Positions 25,525-33,142 of a stretch of 33,142 bases of DNA are shown here, piece by piece; position 1 is the first letter of the stretch; every line of letters begins with the position of its first letter. The notes under the pieces were generated by a model that worked only from the letters and a program-made list of their open reading frames with translations, did not search any database and was not told the origin of the DNA. The position numbers and the translations under genes are program-made. The DNA is from JBPBPI01 sp050954885 (lineage in GTDB: Bacteria > Pseudomonadota > Alphaproteobacteria > Caedimonadales > Caedimonadaceae), in the NCBI GenBank assembly GCA_050954885.1, contig JBPBPI010000091.1:1-33142 (forward strand). The letters run 5' to 3'.

Positions 25525-27137
25525 TACTTAACGACAGGCTGGGTTTCAAATGTATGAAATGGAGGGGGTGACGAGACGGTCCATTCCAAAGTATTGGCAC
25601 CTTCTCCCCAAGGATTGGCCGGCACAGGTTTGCCACGCCAAAGAGTATAAAATACCATATACATGAAAAATAATGTGGCGATACCTGTTAAATAACCACC
25701 ATAGGACGCAATATGATTCCAACCTTCATAGGCATCGGGATAATCCGGAATGCGGCGCGGCATGCCTTGAAGACCCAGAAAATGCATCGGGAAGAACAAG
25801 ATATTGACACCAATAAATGTTAAAGCAAAGTGAACTTGACCCATCCATTCAGGATATTGTTTGCCAGACATTTTACCCAACCAATAATAAAATCCCGCAA
25901 AAATACCGAAGAGCGCTCCCATGGATAAAACATAATGAAAATGGGCCACAACATAATAGGTATCATGAAACGCAATATCGATACCCGCATTGGCCAGAAC
26001 AACACCTGTGAGTCCCCCAATTGTGAAGACAAAAACAAAGCCGATGGCAAAAAGCATCGGTGTTTTCAAATTCAAAGATCCGCCCCACATGGTGGCAATC
26101 CAACTGAATACTTTAATCCCCGTTGGTACCGCGATAATTAGCGTTGCCGCTTCAAAATAAGCCCGGGTGTTGACATCAAGTCCCACCGTAAACATATGGT
26201 GTGCCCACACAATAAATCCCACAAATCCAATGCCGATCATGGCATATACCATGCCCAGATAGCCAAAAATTGGTTTGCGCGAAAAGGTTGAAATTACTTG
26301 GCTGACGATACCAAACGCCGGCAAAATCATAATGTAAACTTCAGGATGACCAAAAAACCAGAACAAATGTTGATACAAAACAGGATCACCACCACCGGCT
26401 GGATCAAAAAATGTGGTGCCAAAGTTACGATCCGTGATCAGCATGGTCAGACCCCCTGCCAGTACAGGAACCGCCAAAAGAAGCAGAAAAGCAGTCACCA
26501 AAATTGACCACACAAATAAGGGCATTTTGTGCAATGTCATGCCTGGTGCACGCATGTTTAAAATGGTAGTGATAAAATTGATAGCACCCAAAATAGAGGA
26601 AGCGCCTGCCAAATGAAGACTGAAAAGGGCAAAGTCAACCGACATATCGGGATGCCCCAGTATCGAACTTAAGGGTGGATAAAAAGTCCATCCAGTCCCT
26701 GCCCCCGCGCCTTCTAAAACCGACATGCCCAATAATAAGATTGAAGGCACCAAAAGCCAAAAACTAACATTGTTCATACGGGGAAACGCCATATCTGGTG
26801 CCCCAATCATAAGAGGTACAAACCAATTGCCAAAGCCACCGATCAACGCGGGTATGACCATAAAAAAGATCATCAGCAAACCATGAGCCGTGATAATGAC
26901 ATTATACAGTTGGTAATTTGACCCTAAGACTAAACTGCCAGGATGAGCCAATTGCATGCGCATCACCATCGACAATCCACCGCCCAAAAGACCTGCAAAA
27001 ATAGCATAAATTAAATAAAGCGTTCCAATATCTTTATGGTTGGTTGACATCACCCATCGACGCCAACCCGTGGGATGGTGATCATCATTGTGATGATGAA
27101 TCAAATGATCCGAAGGCGTTGTCATTGGTCTATCCAT
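25524..27137 (-). CDS. coxA: Cytochrome c oxidase subunit I (aa3 type)
   Basis: A 537-residue catalytic subunit with low-spin heme a, the heme a3/CuB centre and proton channels. Visible ligands: H85 (ITAHG) and H401 for heme a, H399 for heme a3 (VAHFHYVLS), H264 with cross-linked Y268 (GHPEVYI), and H313/H314 (WAHHMF) for CuB. D115 in GNWFVPLMIGAPDM is the D-channel entry, and K342 (TGIKVFSW) marks the K channel, so this is a type A1 enzyme. AGAGGAC lies before the ATG at 27137. It is 21 bases downstream of coxB. Confidence 0.97.
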   Translation of the reverse strand: MDRPMTTPSDHLIHHHNDDHHPTGWRRWVMSTNHKDIGTLYLIYAIFAGLLGGGLSMVMRMQLAHPGSLVLGSNYQLYNVIITAHGLLMIFFMVIPALIGGFGNWFVPLMIGAPDMAFPRMNNVSFWLLVPSILLLGMSVLEGAGAGTGWTFYPPLSSILGHPDMSVDFALFSLHLAGASSILGAINFITTILNMRAPGMTLHKMPLFVWSILVTAFLLLLAVPVLAGGLTMLITDRNFGTTFFDPAGGGDPVLYQHLFWFFGHPEVYIMILPAFGIVSQVISTFSRKPIFGYLGMVYAMIGIGFVGFIVWAHHMFTVGLDVNTRAYFEAATLIIAVPTGIKVFSWIATMWGGSLNLKTPMLFAIGFVFVFTIGGLTGVVLANAGIDIAFHDTYYVVAHFHYVLSMGALFGIFAGFYYWLGKMSGKQYPEWMGQVHFALTFIGVNILFFPMHFLGLQGMPRRIPDYPDAYEGWNHIASYGGYLTGIATLFFMYMVFYTLWRGKPVPANPWGEGANTLEWTVSSPPPFHTFETQPVVK

Positions 27138-27158
27138 AAATGATGTCCTCTTGGTTTA

Positions 27159-28007
27159 TTATTTTGTGTTGTGACTTAGTTGAATGGGAGATATCGGCCC
27201 TGCATCGGCACTCGAAAATTTTTCTTTGGCTTGTGCAATCCATTGTTTATATTCGTCTTTGGACACGGCTTTGATCACAATAGGCATAAAGGCATGATTT
27301 ACCCCACAAATTTCCGAGCATTGTCCACGATAAAGACCCTCCTTATTGATGCGCACCCATGTCTCGCGTAGGCGGCCCGGTACGTTATCCTGCTTAAGGC
27401 CCAAAGCAGGGACTGCAAAAGAATGAATCACATCAGCTGCGGTCAGCAAAAGACGAACATTAGTCTCCACCGGCAGCACTACTTGATTATCAACCTCAAG
27501 CAGTCGCAACATCCCTGGTTTTAAATCTTTATCGGCAATCATATAACTATCAAAGCCAATTTTATCATCAGGATATTCATAACTCCAGTACCATTGATGA
27601 CCGGTGATTTTCAATGTCATCTCTGCATTGGTTGATTTGTCCATAAAGTATAAAAGTTTAAAGGACGGAAAAGCAATACCGGCCAAAATCAGCGTGGGAA
27701 TCAGCGTCCAAAGAATTTCCAACATAGTATGATGGGTGGTGCGTGAGGGAATGGGGTTCTTTTTGGCTCTGAATTTAAAGATTACATAAACCAACAGACA
27801 AAGCACAAGAAGTGCCACAAGGGAGATAATGATCAATAAAATATGATGTAATTCGTGGATTTTCTCAGCTGTAGGGGATGCCGCAATTTGGAAATTCTTC
27901 CCCCAATCCACAGGTTGTGAAGACATGGCTGAAGTCATTCCAAGAAAGGCGAACAAACTGAAAAGTAAGTTCATTATCAATTTTTTAAAACCTATTATTT
28001 TTGTCAT
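27159..28007 (-). CDS. coxB: Cytochrome c oxidase subunit II
   Basis: About 282 residues. Accepts electrons from cytochrome c at the CuA centre and passes them to CoxA. It has a signal peptide, two membrane helices (the second around LVALLVLCLLVYVIF), then a cupredoxin domain. The CuA ligands are in QCSEICGVNHAFMPI (C-x3-C-x3-H-x2-M), with the upstream His in ADVIHSFAVPALG; HQWYWSYEYPDD is the aromatic electron-entry patch. I chose the ATG at 28007 because it gives a normal leader; the frame is open to a TTG at 28097, which would add 30 unlikely residues, and the ATG at 27974 is another candidate. First gene of the oxidase block. Confidence 0.94.
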   Translation of the reverse strand: MTKIIGFKKLIMNLLFSLFAFLGMTSAMSSQPVDWGKNFQIAASPTAEKIHELHHILLIIISLVALLVLCLLVYVIFKFRAKKNPIPSRTTHHTMLEILWTLIPTLILAGIAFPSFKLLYFMDKSTNAEMTLKITGHQWYWSYEYPDDKIGFDSYMIADKDLKPGMLRLLEVDNQVVLPVETNVRLLLTAADVIHSFAVPALGLKQDNVPGRLRETWVRINKEGLYRGQCSEICGVNHAFMPIVIKAVSKDEYKQWIAQAKEKFSSADAGPISPIQLSHNTK

Positions 28008-28206
28008 CAACACTTTTTTATTCTCTATTATAGCTTGCTTTTTAAAAGATGCAGTTAAAAAAACAAATTTTTTATGAATATTTGAAACAATTTTCAAAAA
28101 AATTTTATGTTTTTGTCATTTTATCTAAAATTTTAACAAGACAATTGAGTCAATTTTTCTTATACATACCTCAAATGTATTCTATTTATAATGAAAATTA
28201 CAATGA

Positions 28207-28536
28207 ATGATGAGAAAATGGCGAATTTTAGCAAGTCTAGGCCTTATGGTATTAATATTTATGGCATCTGCTAGCGCATGTGAAACAGATAAACCCGACG
28301 AGATATCACAACGTTATAATCCGCTATCAGAAGATATAACATTTATTACGTTGTCAACCTTAGATCATACTGACTTACTTCAATTTCGCGCTGTATGCCA
28401 TTGGTCTGCTGAAAATATTGAAAAAATCTTTGCACAGAAAGCACTTATCAAACTTCCCTTATATTGTTTAACAGGTGGCGATATCAAACATCCTTATCCT
28501 CAGACAATATCTTATAATTTAAGAAATCGTTTGTAG
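28207..28536 (+). CDS. N-terminal part of a secreted F-box-like/Sel1 protein, ended by an in-frame TAG
   Basis: 109 residues: a signal peptide (MMRKWRILASLGLMVLIFMASASA) followed by an F-box-like segment at about 39-74, NPLSEDITFITLSTLDHTDL then LQFRAVCHWSAENIEKIF, with the leucine spacing and V-C-x-W of F-box helices two and three. TAG at 28534-28536 ends it, but the same frame runs open for another 387 codons containing Sel1-like repeats. If the short product is made it would be little more than a secreted F-box. No clear ribosome site precedes the ATG; TATAAT lies at 28177-28182. Confidence 0.55.
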   Translation: MMRKWRILASLGLMVLIFMASASACETDKPDEISQRYNPLSEDITFITLSTLDHTDLLQFRAVCHWSAENIEKIFAQKALIKLPLYCLTGGDIKHPYPQTISYNLRNRL

Positions 28537-29700
28537 GACACTGCAACCAGTGATGGTCGTCATCAAGATATCTTTGAGAAATGTGCTGAATTTAGCGAAG
28601 TTTGGAATTTTCCTGGTAAAGAATTTTTTTCCTCAAAAGAAAATAATGAAAATAAAGGAAATAAATTAATTCATGATTTATATAAATATCATGAAATCAA
28701 CCCACGTGATAATCGAGAAATCACTATTTGGTCTTATAATTATTGTATTTTACAAAACTTAAATTCTTCTTCGTTTGAAGAAACTCATGAAAATATGATT
28801 TCTATGATACTTAATATTGCAGACATAATGCCTGAAGAAGAAAAAGAAATTAGAAATTTTTATATTCATCGCATCGCAGAAACATTTCTGGAATATAATA
28901 AAACATCACATGCTATTGATTGTTACAATTTTCTTGCGCATAAAAATGATGGCAAAGCTCAATATAAAATTGGAACTTTACTTGTAGCAAGTATTAATAC
29001 AAATAAAGCAGAATCAGTAAAATTGGCAAAAAAAGCATTTTTAATGGCCATCAAAAATGGTTATTATCATGCTTACTGCGATTTAGGAAGGATCTTTGCA
29101 ATTGAGCCAACTGAATTAGATATTCCAAAAGCTATGGAATGTTATCAAAAACTGGCTTTTGATCCTCGTCCTTCTTTCAATAAAGCTCTGGCGCAGAACA
29201 ATTTTATTTTTCACTTAAAGCAATTAGATAAAAGGGAATTGGCAAAAGAATATTTAACAAAATGGGCGAATGGAGGAGATTCTCATTCACAATATAATTT
29301 AGCAATCATGTTTGGAGAAGAAAACAATATTGAACAAGCCAAATTATATTATCAACGATCTGCAGAGCAAAACCATAGTCGAGCTCAACTCAATCTTGGT
29401 GCAATATACAATGAAGAAAAAAATTATAAAAAAGCAAAGTATTGGTGGTTAAAAGCAGCAGAGAAAAATATAGATGCAAATCACAATATTGGAAATTTAT
29501 ATAACACGTTAAAAAAACAAGATAAAGCCATAAAATATTATAAAACAGCCGCTGATGATGGTTTTGTATATTCTCAAATAACATTAGGTAGAATCTTAAA
29601 AGATCAAGGCAATGAAACGGACGCAAAAAAATATTATATGATGGCAGCATTTCAAGGCAACAAAACTGCCTTTGATATTTTAATGAATTGGCCTAATTAA
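28537..29700 (+). pseudogene. Sel1-repeat continuation of the F-box-like protein after the in-frame stop
   Basis: Same frame as 28207-28536 with no other stop. From about 28940 it holds roughly six Sel1/TPR-like helical pairs, for example SQYNLAIMFGEENNIEQAKL, AQLNLGAIYNEEKNYKKAKY and SQITLGRILKDQGNETDAKK. Sel1 repeats mediate protein contacts and are common in effectors of intracellular bacteria. The ATG at 28795 could start a 301-residue protein without a signal peptide. One gene of about 497 codons broken by one substitution fits best. F-box plus Sel1 is an architecture known in some plant F-box proteins, so the fusion is plausible. Confidence 0.7.
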
Positions 29701-29706
29701 CTTCTA

Positions 29707-29736
29707 AAAAGTCCTGAATTTTTATTCAGAACTTTT
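29707..29736. terminator. Bidirectional rho-independent terminator
   Basis: AAAAGT-C-CTGAAT (29707-29719) pairs with ATTCAG-A-ACTTTT (29724-29736), 12 pairs with one mismatch and a TTTT loop. TTTTTT follows at 29739-29744 on the plus strand, and a T-run follows on the minus strand. It lies between the convergent Sel1 gene and lysS. Confidence 0.85.
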
Positions 29737-29742
29737 AATTTT

Positions 29743-31269
29743 TTAATCTCTCAACTTCGCGCGCATGGTGGGAAATGCGATGACATCGCGGATGCTGGGG
29801 GCATTGGTCAGCACCATGGTCAGGCGGTCAATGCCTATCCCTAACCCACCTGTGGGCGGCATGCCATATTCTAGTGCCGTGATAAAATCTTGGTCAAAGG
29901 GCATCGCTTCATGATTGCCATCGGCTTTTTCTTGCATTTGCGCCAAAAAACGTTCCCGTTGATCCAAGGGATCAGCAAGTTCGGAAAAACCATTAGCGAT
30001 TTCCCAACCATTGACATAAGTTTCAAAACGCTCAGTCAGACGAGGATTATTGGGATGAGGCTTGGCCAGTGGCGAAATTTCAACGGGAAATTCTGTCACA
30101 TGAGTGGGTTGAATCAAGGTATGTTCGACTTTTTCGCCAAAAATCGTCTCTACCACATGACCCCAGGTCGGTGCTTTTGCGGCATTTACACCAACGCTTT
30201 GGGCCATAGCTTTGGCCTCTGTCAGATCATAAACAGATCCAAAATCAAGTCCAGTTGCCTCTTGAATCAATGTCACCATCGGCTTTCGCGCCCAAGGTGA
30301 TTTAAAGTTTAATGTTTGATCACCAAAGATAAATTCATGAGTGCCAAAAACTTGAAGGGCCACTTGTTCGATCAAAGATTCGGTCAGGGCCATCATGCCG
30401 CCACCATCGGTATACGCTTGGTAAATTTCAATCATGGTGAATTCAGGATTGTGACGGGTTGAAATGCCTTCGTTTCGAAAATTGCGGTTGATTTCAAAAA
30501 TCTTTTCCGAAAGGCCACCAACCATCAATCTTTTTAAATAAAGCTCTGGCGCGATTCTTAAAAACAATTCCATATCCAAGGCATTGTGATGAGTTTTAAA
30601 CGGTTGTGCTGCAGCCCCGCCTGCTAAAGTGTGCAACATCGGCGTTTCAACTTCTAAGAAATCCTGCGCTGTTAAAATTTGGCGAATGGCAGAGATAATT
30701 TGAGACCGCTGACGCAAACGATCCCGTGATTCCGGATTGGCAATCAGATCAAGATAGCGTTGACGATACCGGGTTTCGATGTCTTCCAGACCATGATATT
30801 TTTCAGGCGGTGGCAGCAAGGCTTTACTTAAAAAAGTAATTTCCAGTGCATTGATGGTAATCTCACCGCGCGGTGTGCGACGCATCATACCGCGAACACC
30901 GATAAAATCACCCAAATCTAACAGCGGCAGCAAAGGTTGATCTGATTCCTGTAGCTGTTTTTTATGAGAGAAAATTTGAATCTTGGCATTTGGCCCATGC
31001 AAATCAATAAACATACCGCTGTTTCGAATCGATAAAATACGACCCGCGACTTTGACCTCATCTTCGGTTTCTTGACCGTCTTCCAGATGCTTATAAGTTT
31101 GTAATAAATCAGCGATGTCATGGGCTTTATCAAACTTTGATGGATACAATGTCACATTAAGATCTTGAATCTCTTTCAATTTATGCAATCGAGACAATCT
31201 GAATTGATTGGTTTCTTGTTCAATCTCGCGTGTCAGCAAAAAATTTTGAATTATTGTATCTGATGTCAT
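29743..31269 (-). CDS. lysS: Lysyl-tRNA synthetase, class II
   Basis: A 508-residue enzyme that charges tRNA-Lys. An N-terminal OB-fold anticodon-binding domain (about 68-155, VAGRILSIRNSGMFIDL) precedes the class II catalytic core with motif 2 (FRNEGISTRHNPEFTMIEIY) and motif 3 (GMPPTGGLGIGIDRLTMVL). The order and length are those of bacterial class II LysRS, in contrast to the class I enzyme found in many alphaproteobacteria. The first ATG at 31269 gives a slightly long N-terminus. Single gene, convergent with the Sel1 gene. Confidence 0.97.
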   Translation of the reverse strand: MTSDTIIQNFLLTREIEQETNQFRLSRLHKLKEIQDLNVTLYPSKFDKAHDIADLLQTYKHLEDGQETEDEVKVAGRILSIRNSGMFIDLHGPNAKIQIFSHKKQLQESDQPLLPLLDLGDFIGVRGMMRRTPRGEITINALEITFLSKALLPPPEKYHGLEDIETRYRQRYLDLIANPESRDRLRQRSQIISAIRQILTAQDFLEVETPMLHTLAGGAAAQPFKTHHNALDMELFLRIAPELYLKRLMVGGLSEKIFEINRNFRNEGISTRHNPEFTMIEIYQAYTDGGGMMALTESLIEQVALQVFGTHEFIFGDQTLNFKSPWARKPMVTLIQEATGLDFGSVYDLTEAKAMAQSVGVNAAKAPTWGHVVETIFGEKVEHTLIQPTHVTEFPVEISPLAKPHPNNPRLTERFETYVNGWEIANGFSELADPLDQRERFLAQMQEKADGNHEAMPFDQDFITALEYGMPPTGGLGIGIDRLTMVLTNAPSIRDVIAFPTMRAKLRD

Positions 31270-31518
31270 TAATAGGTGCCAAATCTTTAGAGGTCTAAAA
31301 TATTGATTTACGTTATAAAACGATTTGGTTTGAATTCAAAGATTATTTATAAAATCTTTATCATTTGATATGAATTTTCATGAATATACTGCCCATTAAT
31401 TAAAAAGTTTTTTCTAAGGAATTAATAGAGGCATTGATCTTGAATAAATTTAAAGTTAATCTTTGAAAAGAGTGCTTTTGTATAAATAAAACAACAAAAT
31501 AAAAAGGCTTTAAAATCT

Positions 31519-32040
31519 ATGAACTTTAATATCAACAAAAAAGTCCTGACCTTACTCGTCTTTGGTCATCTGGTAATTATTAATTCCACTCAGGCATCTT
31601 CTCTTTTTGGAACGACATCAGTAAAAGATTTAATTCAAACAGTCATTAACAAGGGTCAAAATGCACTCTGTCGAGAAAGTGGAGAATTTCGTAAGTCTAA
31701 AGGAGATGTTTGTAAAAAAGATCCAACAATGGCAAGACTTGCTTTAGTTGCTTGTACAAATGTGGAAGATTTTAATAAATCTGGATGTTATGATAAAGCC
31801 ATCACGAGGCTTGGATATGCAAGCGTTGAAAGCGCAAAGCAAGATATTATAAAAGAGCTTTCTAATTCTACCTATAACGATTTTTTCTGTGGCGCAGCAC
31901 GCTCTAAATTTACAGGACATTTAAAAGAAATTGCTGATCAATGTAAAAATAATCCTGCTTTACCCCATCAAAATGAACAACAAAAATCTGACTCTTTAAC
32001 ACGTCCTCGAAGCAATGCATTTTCAAATCCTATTCGCTAG
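31519..32040 (+). CDS. Secreted six-cysteine protein, unknown function
   Basis: A 173-residue protein with a signal peptide (cleavage near STQAS, residue 27). After the signal there are six cysteines with spacing shared by the next gene: ALC, DVC, VAC, SGC, FFC and DQC, suggesting three disulfides in an extracytoplasmic fold. The core pattern is C-x5-FRK-x2-G-x2-C, then LA-x2-C-x-N-x3-F-x2-S-x-C-x-K-x-I. The C-terminal 25 residues are polar and look disordered. I recognise no family. AAGG lies about eleven bases before the ATG. It ends in TAG three bases before a second, poor ATG of the next gene. Confidence 0.65.
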   Translation: MNFNINKKVLTLLVFGHLVIINSTQASSLFGTTSVKDLIQTVINKGQNALCRESGEFRKSKGDVCKKDPTMARLALVACTNVEDFNKSGCYDKAITRLGYASVESAKQDIIKELSNSTYNDFFCGAARSKFTGHLKEIADQCKNNPALPHQNEQQKSDSLTRPRSNAFSNPIR

Positions 32041-32075
32041 TCATGTCAATAACTTATAAAAACAGGGAAAAAATA

Positions 32076-32375
32076 ATGACGTCTTATTTAAAAAAAATTA
32101 GATTAAGCTCCGGGATGTTCGCAATTCTATCGTTATCCGGGCATCAAGCATCAGCAGCTACGCCTCATCCTCTTATTCAAGAAATGGTGACCAAGATTCA
32201 ACAAATGAAAAATTCAGAATCTGTCTGTGTAGCAGGTGCTTTTTTTCGTAAAAAAGGTGGAGAAAATTGTTCTTCTTACGATTTTGCTATGCTCGGTCTG
32301 GCCACATGTGGAAATTTTCAAGGGTTTAAAACCTCAGATTGTGGAAAAAAAATCTCAAGTGTTTTGGGTCATTAG
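32076..32375 (+). CDS. N-terminal part of a second six-cysteine secreted protein, ended by an in-frame TAG
   Basis: 99 residues from the ATG at 32076, which has AGGG eight bases upstream and gives a signal peptide ending near HQASAA; an in-frame ATG at 32043 adds an unlikely leader. The mature part repeats the cysteine pattern of the preceding gene (SVC, ENC, ATC, SDC) with shared FRK..G and LA.C.N...F residues. It stops at TAG 32373-32375 after SSVLGH. The paralog continues LGYASVESAKQDI at that point, and the same frame after the TAG continues with matching sequence, so this is the front of a broken gene. Confidence 0.6.
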   Translation: MTSYLKKIRLSSGMFAILSLSGHQASAATPHPLIQEMVTKIQQMKNSESVCVAGAFFRKKGGENCSSYDFAMLGLATCGNFQGFKTSDCGKKISSVLGH

Positions 32376-33059
32376 GATCAAAACAAAGCAATCACTTACC
32401 TAGTAGATGCCGTTAAGGCCAATAAGACCGATCCGACCGCACTTGCTTGCTCTCCTGACGTTAATTCTTTAAAAGAAGGATTAAAAGACGTCGCTGTTCA
32501 AGCTTGTAAAACAACGACTTTGACACCACCAGGTACCCCGGCAAATACACCTTGGAAAAGTGCAACGCCGACGGGTGCAGGAACGAATGGTCAAATAGTT
32601 AAAATCGATCCCACAGAAATGGCTTCTGGAAAATTACCTACTCAAGGAAACATGAGTCCTCTTGTAAGCCGAGGTTTAAAAGATTTGGAAGATCGGACTA
32701 AAGCCCAAATAACTGAAATAGAGAAATTTCAATTTGCTTTTGATAAAAAGAAACAAAAACTTGATCAAGGATTAACCGGTGTCGGAAAAGTTGCTGTTAC
32801 GCCTTCACAACCTTTGCAACAAGGAGCCGTTTTAAATAACTCAACGTCTCCAAATTCTTCTAGTGTAACTTCTTATAACATTCAAAATCCAACAGAGACC
32901 AAGAATAGTTTAATTGACGCTTCAAAAAAATTAAATGATTCCTTGACCAAGTTGCGCTCTATTCTTAAACAAGCCGAGACAACAACCGATCAAAAAAGTG
33001 TCGATCAAGAAATAAAAGAATTGGATATTGAATTGAAAAAGATTGTTATAGCTGAATGA
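32376..33059 (+). pseudogene. Continuation of the second six-cysteine protein after the in-frame stop
   Basis: In frame with 32076-32375 and open for 227 codons. It first supplies the fifth and sixth cysteines (ALACSPDVNSL, VAVQACKTT) that align with FFCGAARSKF and ADQCKNN of the paralog. It then has a Thr/Pro-rich linker (TLTPPGTPANTPWK) and a helical, Lys/Gln-rich C-terminal region about 130 residues long with coiled-coil character (LKDLEDRTKAQITEIEKF). The paralog lacks this long C-terminal region. Loss by one substitution to TAG is the simplest reading. No transcript end is visible in the remaining 83 bases. Confidence 0.65.
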
Positions 33060-33142
33060 GTTTATGTTTTTACATAATGGCAAGATTATGATCTAGGTTG
33101 TGTAAGAAGTTTAAAGGGGTGGCTCTGTCCTTTCTGAGTCTT

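Noticed and set aside
28097..28097. TTG start giving a 312-residue CoxB
   Set aside because: It would put about 30 atypical residues before a normal signal peptide; the ATG at 28007 is a better start.
14576..32375. Genome-wide reassignment of TAG to an amino acid
   Set aside because: era and ctaG, both normal-length core genes, end in TAG, and one of the three interruptions is TAA. No suppressor-like tRNA is seen in the window.
1..33142. CRISPR array, insertion sequence or prophage
   Set aside because: No regularly spaced repeats, transposase, integrase or phage structural genes were found on either strand.

Overview
The window looks like a chromosome segment of an AT-rich, host-associated alphaproteobacterium, most likely an intracellular symbiont of protists in or near the Holosporales. 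That placement is inference. It rests on the lepB-rnc-era gene order, an aa3 oxidase block ordered coxB-coxA-ctaB-small membrane protein-ctaG, low G+C, and many secreted proteins with eukaryote-like motifs. The genetic code appears standard: TAA, TGA and TAG all end core genes (era and ctaG end in TAG).

Layout. 1-286: tail of an unknown gene and a non-coding stretch. 287-1564: NhaC-type Na+/H+ antiporter. 1636-4801 (minus): a JmjC/cupin oxygenase followed by two tandem paralogous secreted proteins with an F-box-like segment, with a decayed oxygenase fragment between the paralogs. 4849-6344 (plus): peptidase C26 amidotransferase and an RluB-type pseudouridine synthase. 6420-8830 (minus): lepB-rnc-era. 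9012-12271 (plus): four secreted proteins, one a trypsin-like protease and two a paralogous pair. 12309-14229: fumC and tadA, divergent. 14390-15175: a secreted protein with ubiquitin-interacting-motif-like repeats, cut by an in-frame TAA. 15230-16162 (minus): class I fructose-bisphosphate aldolase. 16316-18480: MFS exporter and DedA protein, overlapping. 18523-18738: tRNA-Cys and tRNA-Asn. 18914-22107: two secreted proteins of unknown function. 22412-23863: TrkH potassium transporter. 23886-28007 (minus): cytochrome c oxidase block including a 44-residue gene. 28207-29700: an F-box-like plus Sel1-repeat secreted protein cut by an in-frame TAG. 29743-31269 (minus): lysS. 31519-33059: two secreted six-cysteine paralogs, the second cut by an in-frame TAG.

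Two gene classes are interleaved. Housekeeping genes (translation, respiration, central carbon, ion transport) are compact, often overlapping and recognisable. Between them, singly or in small groups, are twelve mostly AT-rich genes with N-terminal Sec-type signal sequences and little or no recognisable enzymology. Three of the twelve carry F-box-like segments and one carries UIM-like repeats, so a possible common theme is interference with host ubiquitin signalling. The motifs are visible; the function is inference. Three of the twelve are each split by one in-frame stop with the frame open on both sides, which suggests rapid birth and decay of the effector-like set, or less likely readthrough.
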